DNA from: a virus
DNA length: 21,402 bases
IMG/VR virus record: IMGVR_UViG_3300025767_001455
Span: 1-21,402 of that record
Direction: 5' to 3' (one strand)
The first letter of the stretch is position 1. Every line of letters starts with the position of its first letter. Under the pieces are notes generated by a model. The model was not told the origin of the DNA. It did no database searches and saw only the letters and a program-made list of their open reading frames with translations. Shown piece after piece: positions 15,699 through 21,080 of this stretch. A program made the position numbers and the translations under genes.

Positions 15699-16877
15699 AT
15701 GAAAAAGACAGTCGCAGTAGTTGGAGCAGGTATCGCAGGTATCACTACTGCGTACTATCTTGCTCGTGAAGGTTATGATGTAACTGTTTACGAACAAGAA
15801 CGCTACCCGGCAATGCGAACCAGTTTTGCCAATGGCGGACAGGTAAGCGTAAGCAATAGTGAAGTATGGACCACTTGGAGCAATGTTTTCAAAGGCATCA
15901 AATGGATGTTTAAAAAAGATGCTCCATTGTTGATGCGTCCTAAACTTGACTGGGCACAATTGAAGTGGATGGCTAAGTTCTTGTATCATACTGCTAAAGG
16001 TAGTTACGAAAAGAACACTGTTGACACTATCACTATGGGTCTAGAAGCTCGCAAGTTATACGAACAAATACAACAAGAAGAAGCACTAGACTTTGATCAA
16101 AGTAAATCAGGCATCTTACATTTTTATAAAGATTCCAAGTATTTTGACAATGCTGTTCGTGCTGGCGAATTGTATAGGAGCGCAGGTTGCGAATGGGATA
16201 TATTATCCCCACTACAAACTACTAGTCTAGATTCTTCATTAAGTAATATACAAAACGTCGTGGGCGGAGCATGGACTAAGGATGACTTCACTGGAGACAT
16301 ACACAAGTTTTGTTATCAGCTTACCCAAGTGTTAGAAAATAAATACGGTGTTAAGTTTTACTACAACTGTGAAGTTGACGACATTACAGAATTGTTGTAT
16401 AATGATGCTGTTGTTATTGCTAATGGAGTAGGAAGCACAAAGTTGGCAAAGACTATCGGCGATAGCTTAGACGTTTACCCTGTCAAAGGATATTCAATTA
16501 CAATTAACAATGTCGATCCTAAGTACTTGCCTCGAGTAAGTTTGTTAGACGACCAAGCAAAGATTGTAACATCAAGTTTAGGTAATCGTTTTAGAGTAGC
16601 AGGTACAGCAGAGTTAGCAGGAGAGGACTATGATATTCGTAGAGATCGCATTCAGCCATTGTTGGATTGGGTACACAAAAACTTTCCCAATATCAACACA
16701 CATGACTACACTCAATGGGCATGCTTGCGCCCGATGACTCCTAATATGATGCCTATTGTAAAGCAAAGCGATCGTAACCCTAAAGTGTTTTATCATGTAG
16801 GACATGGACATTTGGGATGGACACTTAGTCCGTCAACAGCAACAACTGTTGTTAATTTAATTAAAAAGGCAATCTAA
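15699..16877 (+). CDS. dadA: D-amino-acid dehydrogenase-like FAD oxidoreductase (DadA family)
   Basis: A 392-residue FAD-dependent amine dehydrogenase of the DAO superfamily, slightly shorter than E. coli DadA (432). Residues 6-33 are the FAD-binding Rossmann motif (VVGAGIAG, with the acid in VTVYEQE). DadA-type signatures follow: TSFANGGQVSVSNSEVW near 42-58, VKGYSITI in the middle, WACLRPMTPNMMPIV near 345-360 and GHLGWTLSPSTA near 375. DadA oxidises D-amino acids, chiefly D-Ala, to the 2-oxo acid plus ammonia and passes electrons to the respiratory chain. A glycine oxidase-like or other substrate cannot be excluded from sequence. No clear SD precedes the ATG, so coupling to the small upstream gene is likely. 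It overlaps glyA by one base. Auxiliary metabolic gene. Confidence 0.88.
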   Translation: MKKTVAVVGAGIAGITTAYYLAREGYDVTVYEQERYPAMRTSFANGGQVSVSNSEVWTTWSNVFKGIKWMFKKDAPLLMRPKLDWAQLKWMAKFLYHTAKGSYEKNTVDTITMGLEARKLYEQIQQEEALDFDQSKSGILHFYKDSKYFDNAVRAGELYRSAGCEWDILSPLQTTSLDSSLSNIQNVVGGAWTKDDFTGDIHKFCYQLTQVLENKYGVKFYYNCEVDDITELLYNDAVVIANGVGSTKLAKTIGDSLDVYPVKGYSITINNVDPKYLPRVSLLDDQAKIVTSSLGNRFRVAGTAELAGEDYDIRRDRIQPLLDWVHKNFPNINTHDYTQWACLRPMTPNMMPIVKQSDRNPKVFYHVGHGHLGWTLSPSTATTVVNLIKKAI

Positions 16878-18016
16878 TGGATAATAGAATTAAAAATATA
16901 CTGTTGAATGAAGGTATTCGGCAAGCGTCAACAGTAGAACTTATTGCAAGTGAGAACTTTGCAAGTGAAGCTGTTATGGAACTTGCTGGCAGTATTTTTA
17001 CCAATAAGTATGCAGAAGGTTATCCAGGCAAGCGTTACTACAACGGCTGCGATAACATGGACGAAGTTGAAGAATTAGCAATCGAACAGCTGAAAGAGAT
17101 CTACGGCTGTAACTTTGCAAACGTACAACCGCACTGTGGTGCAAATGCTAATACTGCTATCTATCTAGCATTTCTACAACCAGGAGATCGTATCTTAGGT
17201 ATGGATCTAGCAAGTGGTGGACATTTGAGTCATGGTGCTCCTGTAAACATCTCAGGCAAAGTATACGAAGCTCATCACTACGGTGTAGACGAAGCAGGTT
17301 GGCTTGACTACGGTGCCATTCTTGCACAAGCAATTGAAGTAAAACCTAAGATTATTGTTGCAGGTGCAAGTGCATATCCTCGTCAAATCAATTGGGAAAA
17401 GTTTAGGCATATTGCAGATGTGGTAGGAGCATACCTACTAGTTGATATGGCACACTACTCAGGACTTATTGCAGGCAGTGCTTATCCTAGTCCTGTGCCA
17501 TACGCAGATTTTGTTACAAGTACTACACACAAAACGCTACGTGGTCCACGTGGCGGCATTATTTTGTGGAATAAAGAAGAATACACTCGTAAGATCAATA
17601 GTGCTATCTTCCCTGGAACACAAGGTGGTCCGTTGATGAACATTATTGCTGCCAAAGCACAGGCGTTCGTAGAAGCAAACAATCCAGAGTTTAGACACTA
17701 TGCGTGTCGTGTAATTGAAAACGCACAGGAAATGTGTGCAGTGTTTAATCAGCGTGGACTCAAAGTTCAAACAGGTGGAACAGACTCGCATATTATCCTA
17801 ATGGATCTAAGTGAAAGCAAGTATAGTGGACGTGAAGCCGCTGATATGCTAGAAGCAAATGGCATCACTGTTAACAAAAACGGTGTACCTAATGATCCTC
17901 GCAGCTTTGTAGAGACAAGTGGTATCCGTATTGGTACAGCGGCAGAAACTACTCGCGGACACAACGAAATGTGGTTCCGTCAACTGGCACATAAAATTGC
18001 GGACATCTTAGAATGA
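16877..18016 (+). CDS. glyA: Serine hydroxymethyltransferase
   Basis: A PLP enzyme that interconverts serine plus tetrahydrofolate and glycine plus methylene-tetrahydrofolate, the one-carbon donor for thymidylate and purines. It has 379 residues against about 417 in bacteria; the first ~10 residues and part of the C-terminal domain are shorter. The active site is intact: E47 and Y55 (NKYAEGYPGKRYYNG), D190 and H193 (VDMAHYSG), the PLP lysine K219 (TTHKTLRGPRGG) and R351 (SGIRIGT). Numbering runs 10 to 12 behind E. coli throughout, with no internal gap at the active site. It shares one base with dadA and four with the next gene. With the nrd genes it makes biosynthetic sense for phage nucleotide supply; it could instead relieve a host glycine/serine limit. 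Confidence 0.97.
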   Translation: MDNRIKNILLNEGIRQASTVELIASENFASEAVMELAGSIFTNKYAEGYPGKRYYNGCDNMDEVEELAIEQLKEIYGCNFANVQPHCGANANTAIYLAFLQPGDRILGMDLASGGHLSHGAPVNISGKVYEAHHYGVDEAGWLDYGAILAQAIEVKPKIIVAGASAYPRQINWEKFRHIADVVGAYLLVDMAHYSGLIAGSAYPSPVPYADFVTSTTHKTLRGPRGGIILWNKEEYTRKINSAIFPGTQGGPLMNIIAAKAQAFVEANNPEFRHYACRVIENAQEMCAVFNQRGLKVQTGGTDSHIILMDLSESKYSGREAADMLEANGITVNKNGVPNDPRSFVETSGIRIGTAAETTRGHNEMWFRQLAHKIADILE

Positions 18017-18288
18017 GATTCTATGTGGGCACCTGCGAAATGAAATGGACCCACGAAGGGGACATAGAACAGCTCTGGATCCGGAGAGAACTAGGCGACG
18101 AGCTGTTCAAAGAAATCCAGCAAGATTATTATAAGCCAGTAATACTGCGTAGTGACAGTCAAACACTACCGGGCGATGTATATAAACGAGTTGATGTATA
18201 TGTGGACATCGAAGACGCATATCGTGCTACGCTGTTTGCGCTACGATTTACACGAGCAAGGAAGGTAGAAAAACATGTTATGGACTGA
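18013..18288 (+). CDS. Small protein, function unknown (follows glyA)
   Basis: A 91-residue protein starting MRFYVGTCEMKW, overlapping the glyA stop by four bases (ATGA). It is mixed alpha/beta with a central acidic/aromatic region (QQDYYKPVIL) and a basic end (RFTRARKVEKH). There is no signal peptide, membrane segment or known motif. The coupling to glyA suggests co-expression in the same operon, not a shared reaction. Not recognised. Confidence 0.65.
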   Translation: MRFYVGTCEMKWTHEGDIEQLWIRRELGDELFKEIQQDYYKPVILRSDSQTLPGDVYKRVDVYVDIEDAYRATLFALRFTRARKVEKHVMD

Positions 18289-18505
18289 TTATAATATAGA
18301 CCAAGCAGGTGATAACTTTAGAGTTGTTGGTGATTGGCCTGGCGAAGTCATGGGTAAGAAACAAGACGGCAGTGACAAAGGCTACGCATTGTATAGACCC
18401 GGAGATGTATTCATAGTAAACGAAGGCGGTTGGCTTTGTAAAGTAGAAGATGTAACAGCACTAATGATGAAATATGAAGCAGGTAAGGTAAAAGATGAAG
18501 TGTAA
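18275..18505 (+). CDS. Small protein, function unknown
   Basis: A 76-residue acidic protein with a good SD (AAGGAAGG, 18258-18265), overlapping the gene before it by 14 bases. It contains beta-type segments (NFRVVGDWPGEV, YALYRPGDVFIV, GGWLCKVED) that suggest a small barrel, and a short C-terminal helix. The family is not recognised. It belongs to the string of three overlapping small genes at the end of the glyA operon. Confidence 0.65.
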   Translation: MLWTDYNIDQAGDNFRVVGDWPGEVMGKKQDGSDKGYALYRPGDVFIVNEGGWLCKVEDVTALMMKYEAGKVKDEV

Positions 18506-18806
18506 GGCAGGAGATATTGCTCGTATTATCTATTCCGTGCGTCCAGAGAACATCGGACGAGTTGTAAAAGTAGTTGAGTATATCGGTAAGTTTGAAGAAA
18601 AAGAACAGTGGCAGTTTAGAGGAATGCCTTGCCAAGCGCCTGTGCATGATCACTATTGGTGGATTGAAGCAGATGACTTGTCTAGTGGATTTGGTCCAAG
18701 CCCTAAGGCATACATTGCCGACACATGGCTAGAACCAATTCGCCCAGAAGGAGAGAAACGATCTACTTCAACAGAAGAAAAACTAAGAAGATACGAGCAC
18801 GGTTGA
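18495..18806 (+). CDS. Small protein with SH3-like barrel pattern, function unknown
   Basis: A 103-residue protein overlapping the previous gene by 11 bases, with AGGTAAGG about eight bases upstream. The first 30 residues (KAGDIARIIYSVRPENIGRVVKVVEYIG) have the pattern of KOW or SH3-like barrels: a G-D-x-A-R-I strand, a P-x-N-x-G-R turn and a V-V-x-V strand. A Trp-rich middle (HDHYWWIEADD) and WLEPIRPEG follow, then a charged tail. Such folds often bind nucleic acid or protein, but no function can be assigned. It ends the operon; the tmRNA promoter begins eight bases later. Confidence 0.65.
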   Translation: MKCKAGDIARIIYSVRPENIGRVVKVVEYIGKFEEKEQWQFRGMPCQAPVHDHYWWIEADDLSSGFGPSPKAYIADTWLEPIRPEGEKRSTSTEEKLRRYEHG

Positions 18807-18813
18807 AAAGAAC

Positions 18814-18844
18814 TTGACATGTTCCTTTAAATGTGTTATAAATA
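18814..18844 (+). promoter_or_regulatory. Overlapping sigma70 and T4-type late promoters of the tmRNA gene
   Basis: TTGACA (18814-18819) and TATAAA (18837-18842) are 17 bases apart, a near-consensus sigma70 promoter. The -10 box is at the same time the first part of TATAAATA (18837-18844), a perfect T4 late promoter consensus. Both would start RNA at about 18849-18850. The tmRNA could thus be made in the early phase by host polymerase and in the late phase with the phage sigma factor. Confidence 0.8.
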
Positions 18845-18911
18845 TACTTGTAATGTTGAAGCGATTTGACGACTGAACTGGACCCGGGGGCGGCACCCGG
18901 CATCTCCACCA

Positions 18912-18940
18912 AGTGTACATTTACTGAGTGTATAGTTGAT
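18912..18940 (+). other. Spacer between tmRNA pieces (removed in processing)
   Basis: The 29 bases between the encoded CCA (ending 18911) and the first G of the coding piece (18941) correspond to the intervening segment that is excised from permuted tmRNA precursors. It contains a weak hairpin (TACA 18916-18919 with TGTA 18929-18932). RNase P would be expected to make the cut at 18940/18941 as for a tRNA 5' end; that is by analogy. Confidence 0.75.
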
Positions 18941-19024
18941 GGGGATGAAGCAGGTATCGACAGGCAGGATAGAAGAGTGGAGTTACCGGGATCTAAGCGC
19001 CGTACCGCGAAGAAAACTATAATT

Positions 19025-19054
19025 GCAAACGAAAGTTACGCATTAGCAGCCTAA
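19025..19054 (+). other. tmRNA tag reading frame (ANESYALAA, stop TAA)
   Basis: The resume codon is taken as GCA at 19025-19027, by alignment with the E. coli tmRNA context (an A-rich stretch, ATAGTC, then GCAAACG; here ATAATT then GCAAACG). The tag is nine encoded residues, ANESYALAA, against ANDENYALAA in E. coli. The C-terminal ALAA is the ClpX/ClpA recognition end. The frame is open upstream to 18866, but that part crosses the encoded CCA and tRNA-like domain and is not a protein gene. Confidence 0.85.
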
Positions 19055-19096
19055 GGGCAGCTACGAGGTAGTTAGACCTTGTTACCAAACATAGCA

Positions 19097-19125
19097 GAGA
19101 GGGCAGCTTAGGCTGCTCTCTTTTT
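19097..19125 (+). terminator. Rho-independent terminator after the tmRNA
   Basis: A hairpin with left arm 19097-19107 (GAGAGGGCAGC), loop TTAG and right arm 19112-19122 pairs over 11 positions, three of them G-U at most, and is followed by a T run. It closes the tmRNA transcription unit and may define the precursor 3' end. Confidence 0.9.
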
Positions 19126-19206
19126 CACTAACCACGTTTATCTTAGTAGAAACACTGAGATGATAAGTAAATTGTCAATTAAGACAGAAAAAGGAAACTA
19201 ACTAAA

Positions 19207-19794
19207 ATGAATACTACTACAATGATGATGGTTGCCGCAGTGGCAATGATTAGCACAGCCGCAGTGGCAGGTGACTACGACAATACAGCAGTAAAATTGA
19301 CTGCACAATCTGATGCTTACTCTATTAGCGTCAAAGCACCAGAAACAGGTGCAACTGAATTTGCTGTTAGCGTAACAACAGCACCAGTTGATGTAACTGC
19401 TACTTGGAGCCGTGAAGGCGCAGTAGACAACTATGCATTAAAAGCTGGTAAAGAAGTTGAAGTAGTTGGTCCAGTATATGCAGGCGCAAATGCAGAGTTT
19501 ACATTCGGTGACAGCTATACTTCAAAGACACGCACTGTAGTTGCAACTCCATATGTTGGCGTAGCACACGCAATGGGCCAATTGACACCGTATGCAGAAG
19601 TTGGCTATTCATTCAAGTCAACAACTAACGATGTACTTGGCTTTGCTCGCAATGACTCATATCTAGAAGTTGGTGCAAGCTATGCAGTAACTCCAGCAAT
19701 GGCAGTTAAACTAAGCGTGTCAGAAACACGTGACATTAACTTTAAAAATGCTGGTGACAAGAACGCAACAGTAGGCATTACTGTTAAATTCTAA
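19207..19794 (+). CDS. Small outer-membrane beta-barrel-like protein with signal peptide
   Basis: A 195-residue exported protein. Residues 1-21 are a Sec signal peptide: a short N-terminus with no Lys or Arg, a hydrophobic core (MMMVAAVAMIS) and an AVA cleavage site before G22. The mature ~174 residues alternate polar and hydrophobic residues in strand-like stretches (AYSISVKA, EFAVSVTT, VDVTATWS, TVVATPYVGVAHA, LTPYAEVGYSF, YLEVGASYAV, MAVKLSVSE) and end in VGITVKF, with the C-terminal Phe typical of outer-membrane barrels inserted by the BAM machinery. Size suits an eight-stranded OmpA/OmpX-like barrel. The SD is AAGGAAA at 19191-19197. It stands alone between two terminators. A phage might use it to block further adsorption or change the host surface. 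No specific family recognised. Confidence 0.8.
   Translation: MNTTTMMMVAAVAMISTAAVAGDYDNTAVKLTAQSDAYSISVKAPETGATEFAVSVTTAPVDVTATWSREGAVDNYALKAGKEVEVVGPVYAGANAEFTFGDSYTSKTRTVVATPYVGVAHAMGQLTPYAEVGYSFKSTTNDVLGFARNDSYLEVGASYAVTPAMAVKLSVSETRDINFKNAGDKNATVGITVKF
19234..19269 (+). repeat. 12-bp direct repeat within the signal-peptide coding region
   Basis: GCCGCAGTGGCA occurs at 19234-19245 and 19258-19269, in frame, 24 bases apart, encoding the repeated AAVA motif. It probably reflects a small duplication that lengthened the hydrophobic core. Confidence 0.7.
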
Positions 19795-19826
19795 ACTACG
19801 GGGATAGGCTATACGCCGTCCGAACT

Positions 19827-19853
19827 AAAGAGGCTTTTCGGAGCCTCTTTTTT
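19827..19853 (+). terminator. Rho-independent terminator after the outer-membrane protein gene
   Basis: AAAGAGGCT (19827-19835) pairs perfectly with AGCCTCTTT (19842-19850) around a TTTCGG loop and is followed by a T run. It ends the single-gene unit begun after the tmRNA terminator. Confidence 0.92.
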
Positions 19854-19885
19854 AATTGGTAAAAGCAATTATTGCTATAGAAAAA

Positions 19886-19926
19886 TACAATAGAAAATTA
19901 CTGAATAATAGTAGATTTCTATTGTA
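19886..19926 (+). repeat. Long interrupted dyad upstream of the peroxiredoxin gene
   Basis: TACAATAGAAA (19886-19896) and TTTCTATTGTA (19916-19926) are a perfect 11-base inverted repeat. Inside, after one A-A mismatch, TTACT (19898-19902) pairs with AGTAG (19910-19914) apart from one wobble, leaving a seven-base loop. It ends nine bases before a TATAAT box, so it could be an operator, or a hairpin in transcripts coming from upstream. Confidence 0.65.
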
Positions 19927-19934
19927 AATACATG

Positions 19935-19940
19935 TATAAT
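19935..19940 (+). promoter_or_regulatory. Probable -10 box (TATAAT) for the peroxiredoxin gene
   Basis: A perfect TATAAT stands 41 bases before the start codon, in the gap after the upstream terminator. The hexamer 17 bases further upstream is TAGATT, a poor -35, so an activator or the dyad-binding factor may be needed. GTAAATA at 19924-19930 is a weak late-type motif in the same gap. Confidence 0.5.
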
Positions 19941-19980
19941 TACATTTTGTGAGTAATTAAATTATTAAGGAGACACACAG

Positions 19981-20517
19981 ATGATCGAAGGATTCAAAGC
20001 ACCATGCGTGGTGTTCAAAACTCGTGTTCGCGATGAAAGCATTGGCGGACCTAACCCTTTCCGTTGGGAAGATGTAACTAGCGATAGTATTTTAAAAGGC
20101 AAACGTGTAGCAGTGTTTAGCTTGCCAGGTGCATTTACACCTACTTGCTCTACATATCAGCTGCCAGGCTTTGAAGAAAAGTACGAAGAAATCAAAAGCA
20201 TGGGCATTGACGAAGTATATTGTATTTCAGTCAACGATGCGTTTGTTATGAACGCATGGGCCAAGGCACAAGAAATTAAAAACGTAAAAGTTATTCCAGA
20301 TGGTTCAGGCAACTTTACTCGCTTTATGGGTATGTTGGTTGGTAAGAACCATGTAGGCTTTGGCAACCGTAGCTGGCGCTATATGGCAGTGTTCAACGAC
20401 GGTGTTGTAGAGAAGTGGTGGCAGGAACCTGGCATTAACAACGACGGCACTGACGAAGATCCATACGGTGAAACAACTCCGGAAAATATGGTAGAATATC
20501 TAAGCTCGGTTAAATAA
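19981..20517 (+). CDS. Peroxiredoxin, Prx5 (AhpC/TSA superfamily) type
   Basis: A 178-residue cytoplasmic thiol peroxidase that reduces hydrogen peroxide and organic peroxides. The catalytic motif is PGAFTPTCS with peroxidatic C56, the form typical of the Prx5 group. The fold is complete (KGKRVAVFSLPGAF strand, EVYCISVNDAFVMNAW helix, active-site Arg in GNRSWRYMAVF). Other cysteines are C9 and the one in EVYCIS, so the resolving mechanism is unclear; a one-Cys enzyme recycled by glutaredoxin would fit the glutaredoxin gene at 5708. It follows SD AAGGAGA and has its own promoter and terminator. Likely job: protect phage replication, including the radical enzyme NrdB, from oxidative stress. Rare enough in phages to suggest acquisition from a host. 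Confidence 0.93.
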   Translation: MIEGFKAPCVVFKTRVRDESIGGPNPFRWEDVTSDSILKGKRVAVFSLPGAFTPTCSTYQLPGFEEKYEEIKSMGIDEVYCISVNDAFVMNAWAKAQEIKNVKVIPDGSGNFTRFMGMLVGKNHVGFGNRSWRYMAVFNDGVVEKWWQEPGINNDGTDEDPYGETTPENMVEYLSSVK

Positions 20518-20530
20518 GTTTTAACAAATA

Positions 20531-20555
20531 AAAAGGCTCTTCGGAGCCTTTTCTT
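20531..20555 (+). terminator. Rho-independent terminator with TTCG loop after the peroxiredoxin gene
   Basis: AAAAGGCTC (20531-20539) and GAGCCTTTT (20544-20552) pair perfectly around a TTCG tetraloop closed by C-G, an unusually stable hairpin, followed by T-rich sequence. The flanking A and T runs could let it work in both directions. Confidence 0.95.
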
Positions 20556-20558
20556 ATA

Positions 20559-20566
20559 GCTAAATA
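20559..20566 (+). promoter_or_regulatory. T4-type late promoter motif (GCTAAATA)
   Basis: GCTAAATA contains CTAAATA, the late motif reported for T4-like cyanophages, and lies 31 bases before the nuclease start, directly after the terminator. A start near 20572 would be expected. It overlaps the left arm of the inverted repeat 20560-20585. Confidence 0.55.
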
Positions 20567-20585
20567 ATATGGGCACATTATTTAG
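20560..20585 (+). repeat. Perfect 9-bp inverted repeat joining late promoter and ribosome binding site
   Basis: CTAAATAAT (20560-20568) and ATTATTTAG (20577-20585) are perfect inverted repeats with an eight-base loop. The left arm is the late promoter core and the right arm touches the SD (GAGAGG, 20585-20590). RNA started at the promoter would lack the left arm. Confidence 0.65.
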
Positions 20586-20597
20586 AGAGGGCACAAT

Positions 20598-21077
20598 ATG
20601 CAACAGAACGAGTATGACGTAACTGTCATTAAAGTAGTCGACGGGGATACCGTAGACGTAGATATCGATCTAGGATTTGGCGTTTGCTTAAAAGACGAGC
20701 GTGTACGCATCATGGGCATTGATACTCCCGAGTCACGCACAAGTGACAGAGTAGAAGACTTGTTTGGCGAAGCAGCTAAAGCAAGACTAAAAGAACTTAT
20801 GAAGCACGGCGGCAAACTTATTACTACTGAAGACAAGAGTGGCGAAGATATGAAGGGCAAATTCGGACGTATCCTAGGAGACTTCAAAGTAGAATACAAT
20901 GGCGAGATGAGACGAGTAACTGAAATTATGGCAGAAGAAGGACATTGCGTTCCTTACTTTGGTGGATCAAAAGATGATACTCAAGCAGCGCACGAAGTCA
21001 ATAGAGCTCGTTTGTTAAACGAAGGTGTTGTAAGTCGTGAAGACTATGACGCTGCCGTTGCTAAAATGGCAAAATAA
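20598..21077 (+). CDS. Staphylococcal-nuclease-like (thermonuclease family) enzyme
   Basis: A 159-residue SNase-fold nuclease cutting DNA or RNA with calcium. The barrel begins VIKVVDGDTVDVDIDLG (metal-binding Asp near 17-20), continues RVRIMGIDTPES with R37, D42 and E45 at the positions of Staphylococcus R35, D40 and E43, and has GKFGRILG with R91 matching R87. All catalytic positions are filled, so it should be active. The C-terminal third (HCVPYFGGSKDD, then a helical tail) is also family-typical. There is no signal peptide, so it acts inside the cell, perhaps in host nucleic acid breakdown or DNA repair. The SD is GAGAGG at 20585-20590. T4-like marine phages often carry such a gene. Confidence 0.93.
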   Translation: MQQNEYDVTVIKVVDGDTVDVDIDLGFGVCLKDERVRIMGIDTPESRTSDRVEDLFGEAAKARLKELMKHGGKLITTEDKSGEDMKGKFGRILGDFKVEYNGEMRRVTEIMAEEGHCVPYFGGSKDDTQAAHEVNRARLLNEGVVSREDYDAAVAKMAK

Positions 21078-21080
21078 AAG

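Larger units (their letters stand above)
18849..19120 (+). ncRNA. ssrA: Split (circularly permuted) tmRNA
   Basis: tmRNA with SmpB rescues stalled ribosomes and tags the peptide for proteolysis. Here the gene is permuted. The acceptor piece comes first: T-arm stem CCGGG/CCCGG (18884-18888 with 18896-18900) around a GGCGGCA loop, then CATCTCC (18901-18907), discriminator A and encoded CCA (18909-18911). A 29-base spacer follows, then the coding piece beginning GGGGATG (18941-18947). GGGGATG and CATCTCC pair over seven positions, and the third pair is G-U, the alanine identity pair. The D-domain (GGTATCGACAGG) follows and the tag frame reads ANESYALAA then TAA. Split tmRNAs are known from alphaproteobacteria, cyanobacteria and some betaproteobacteria. 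The T loop departs from the usual TTCRANY. The 5' and 3' ends given are estimates from the promoter and terminator. No smpB is in the window, so host SmpB is needed. Confidence 0.93.

Noticed and set aside
18866-19054. Open frame of 62 codons as a protein gene
   Set aside because: It crosses the encoded CCA, spacer and tRNA-like 5' half of the tmRNA; only the last ten codons are the tag frame.
19140-19161. Terminator or operator in the leader of the outer-membrane protein gene
   Set aside because: ATCTTAG and CTGAGAT can pair over seven positions with an eight-base loop, but there is no T run and no placed promoter; too weak to list.
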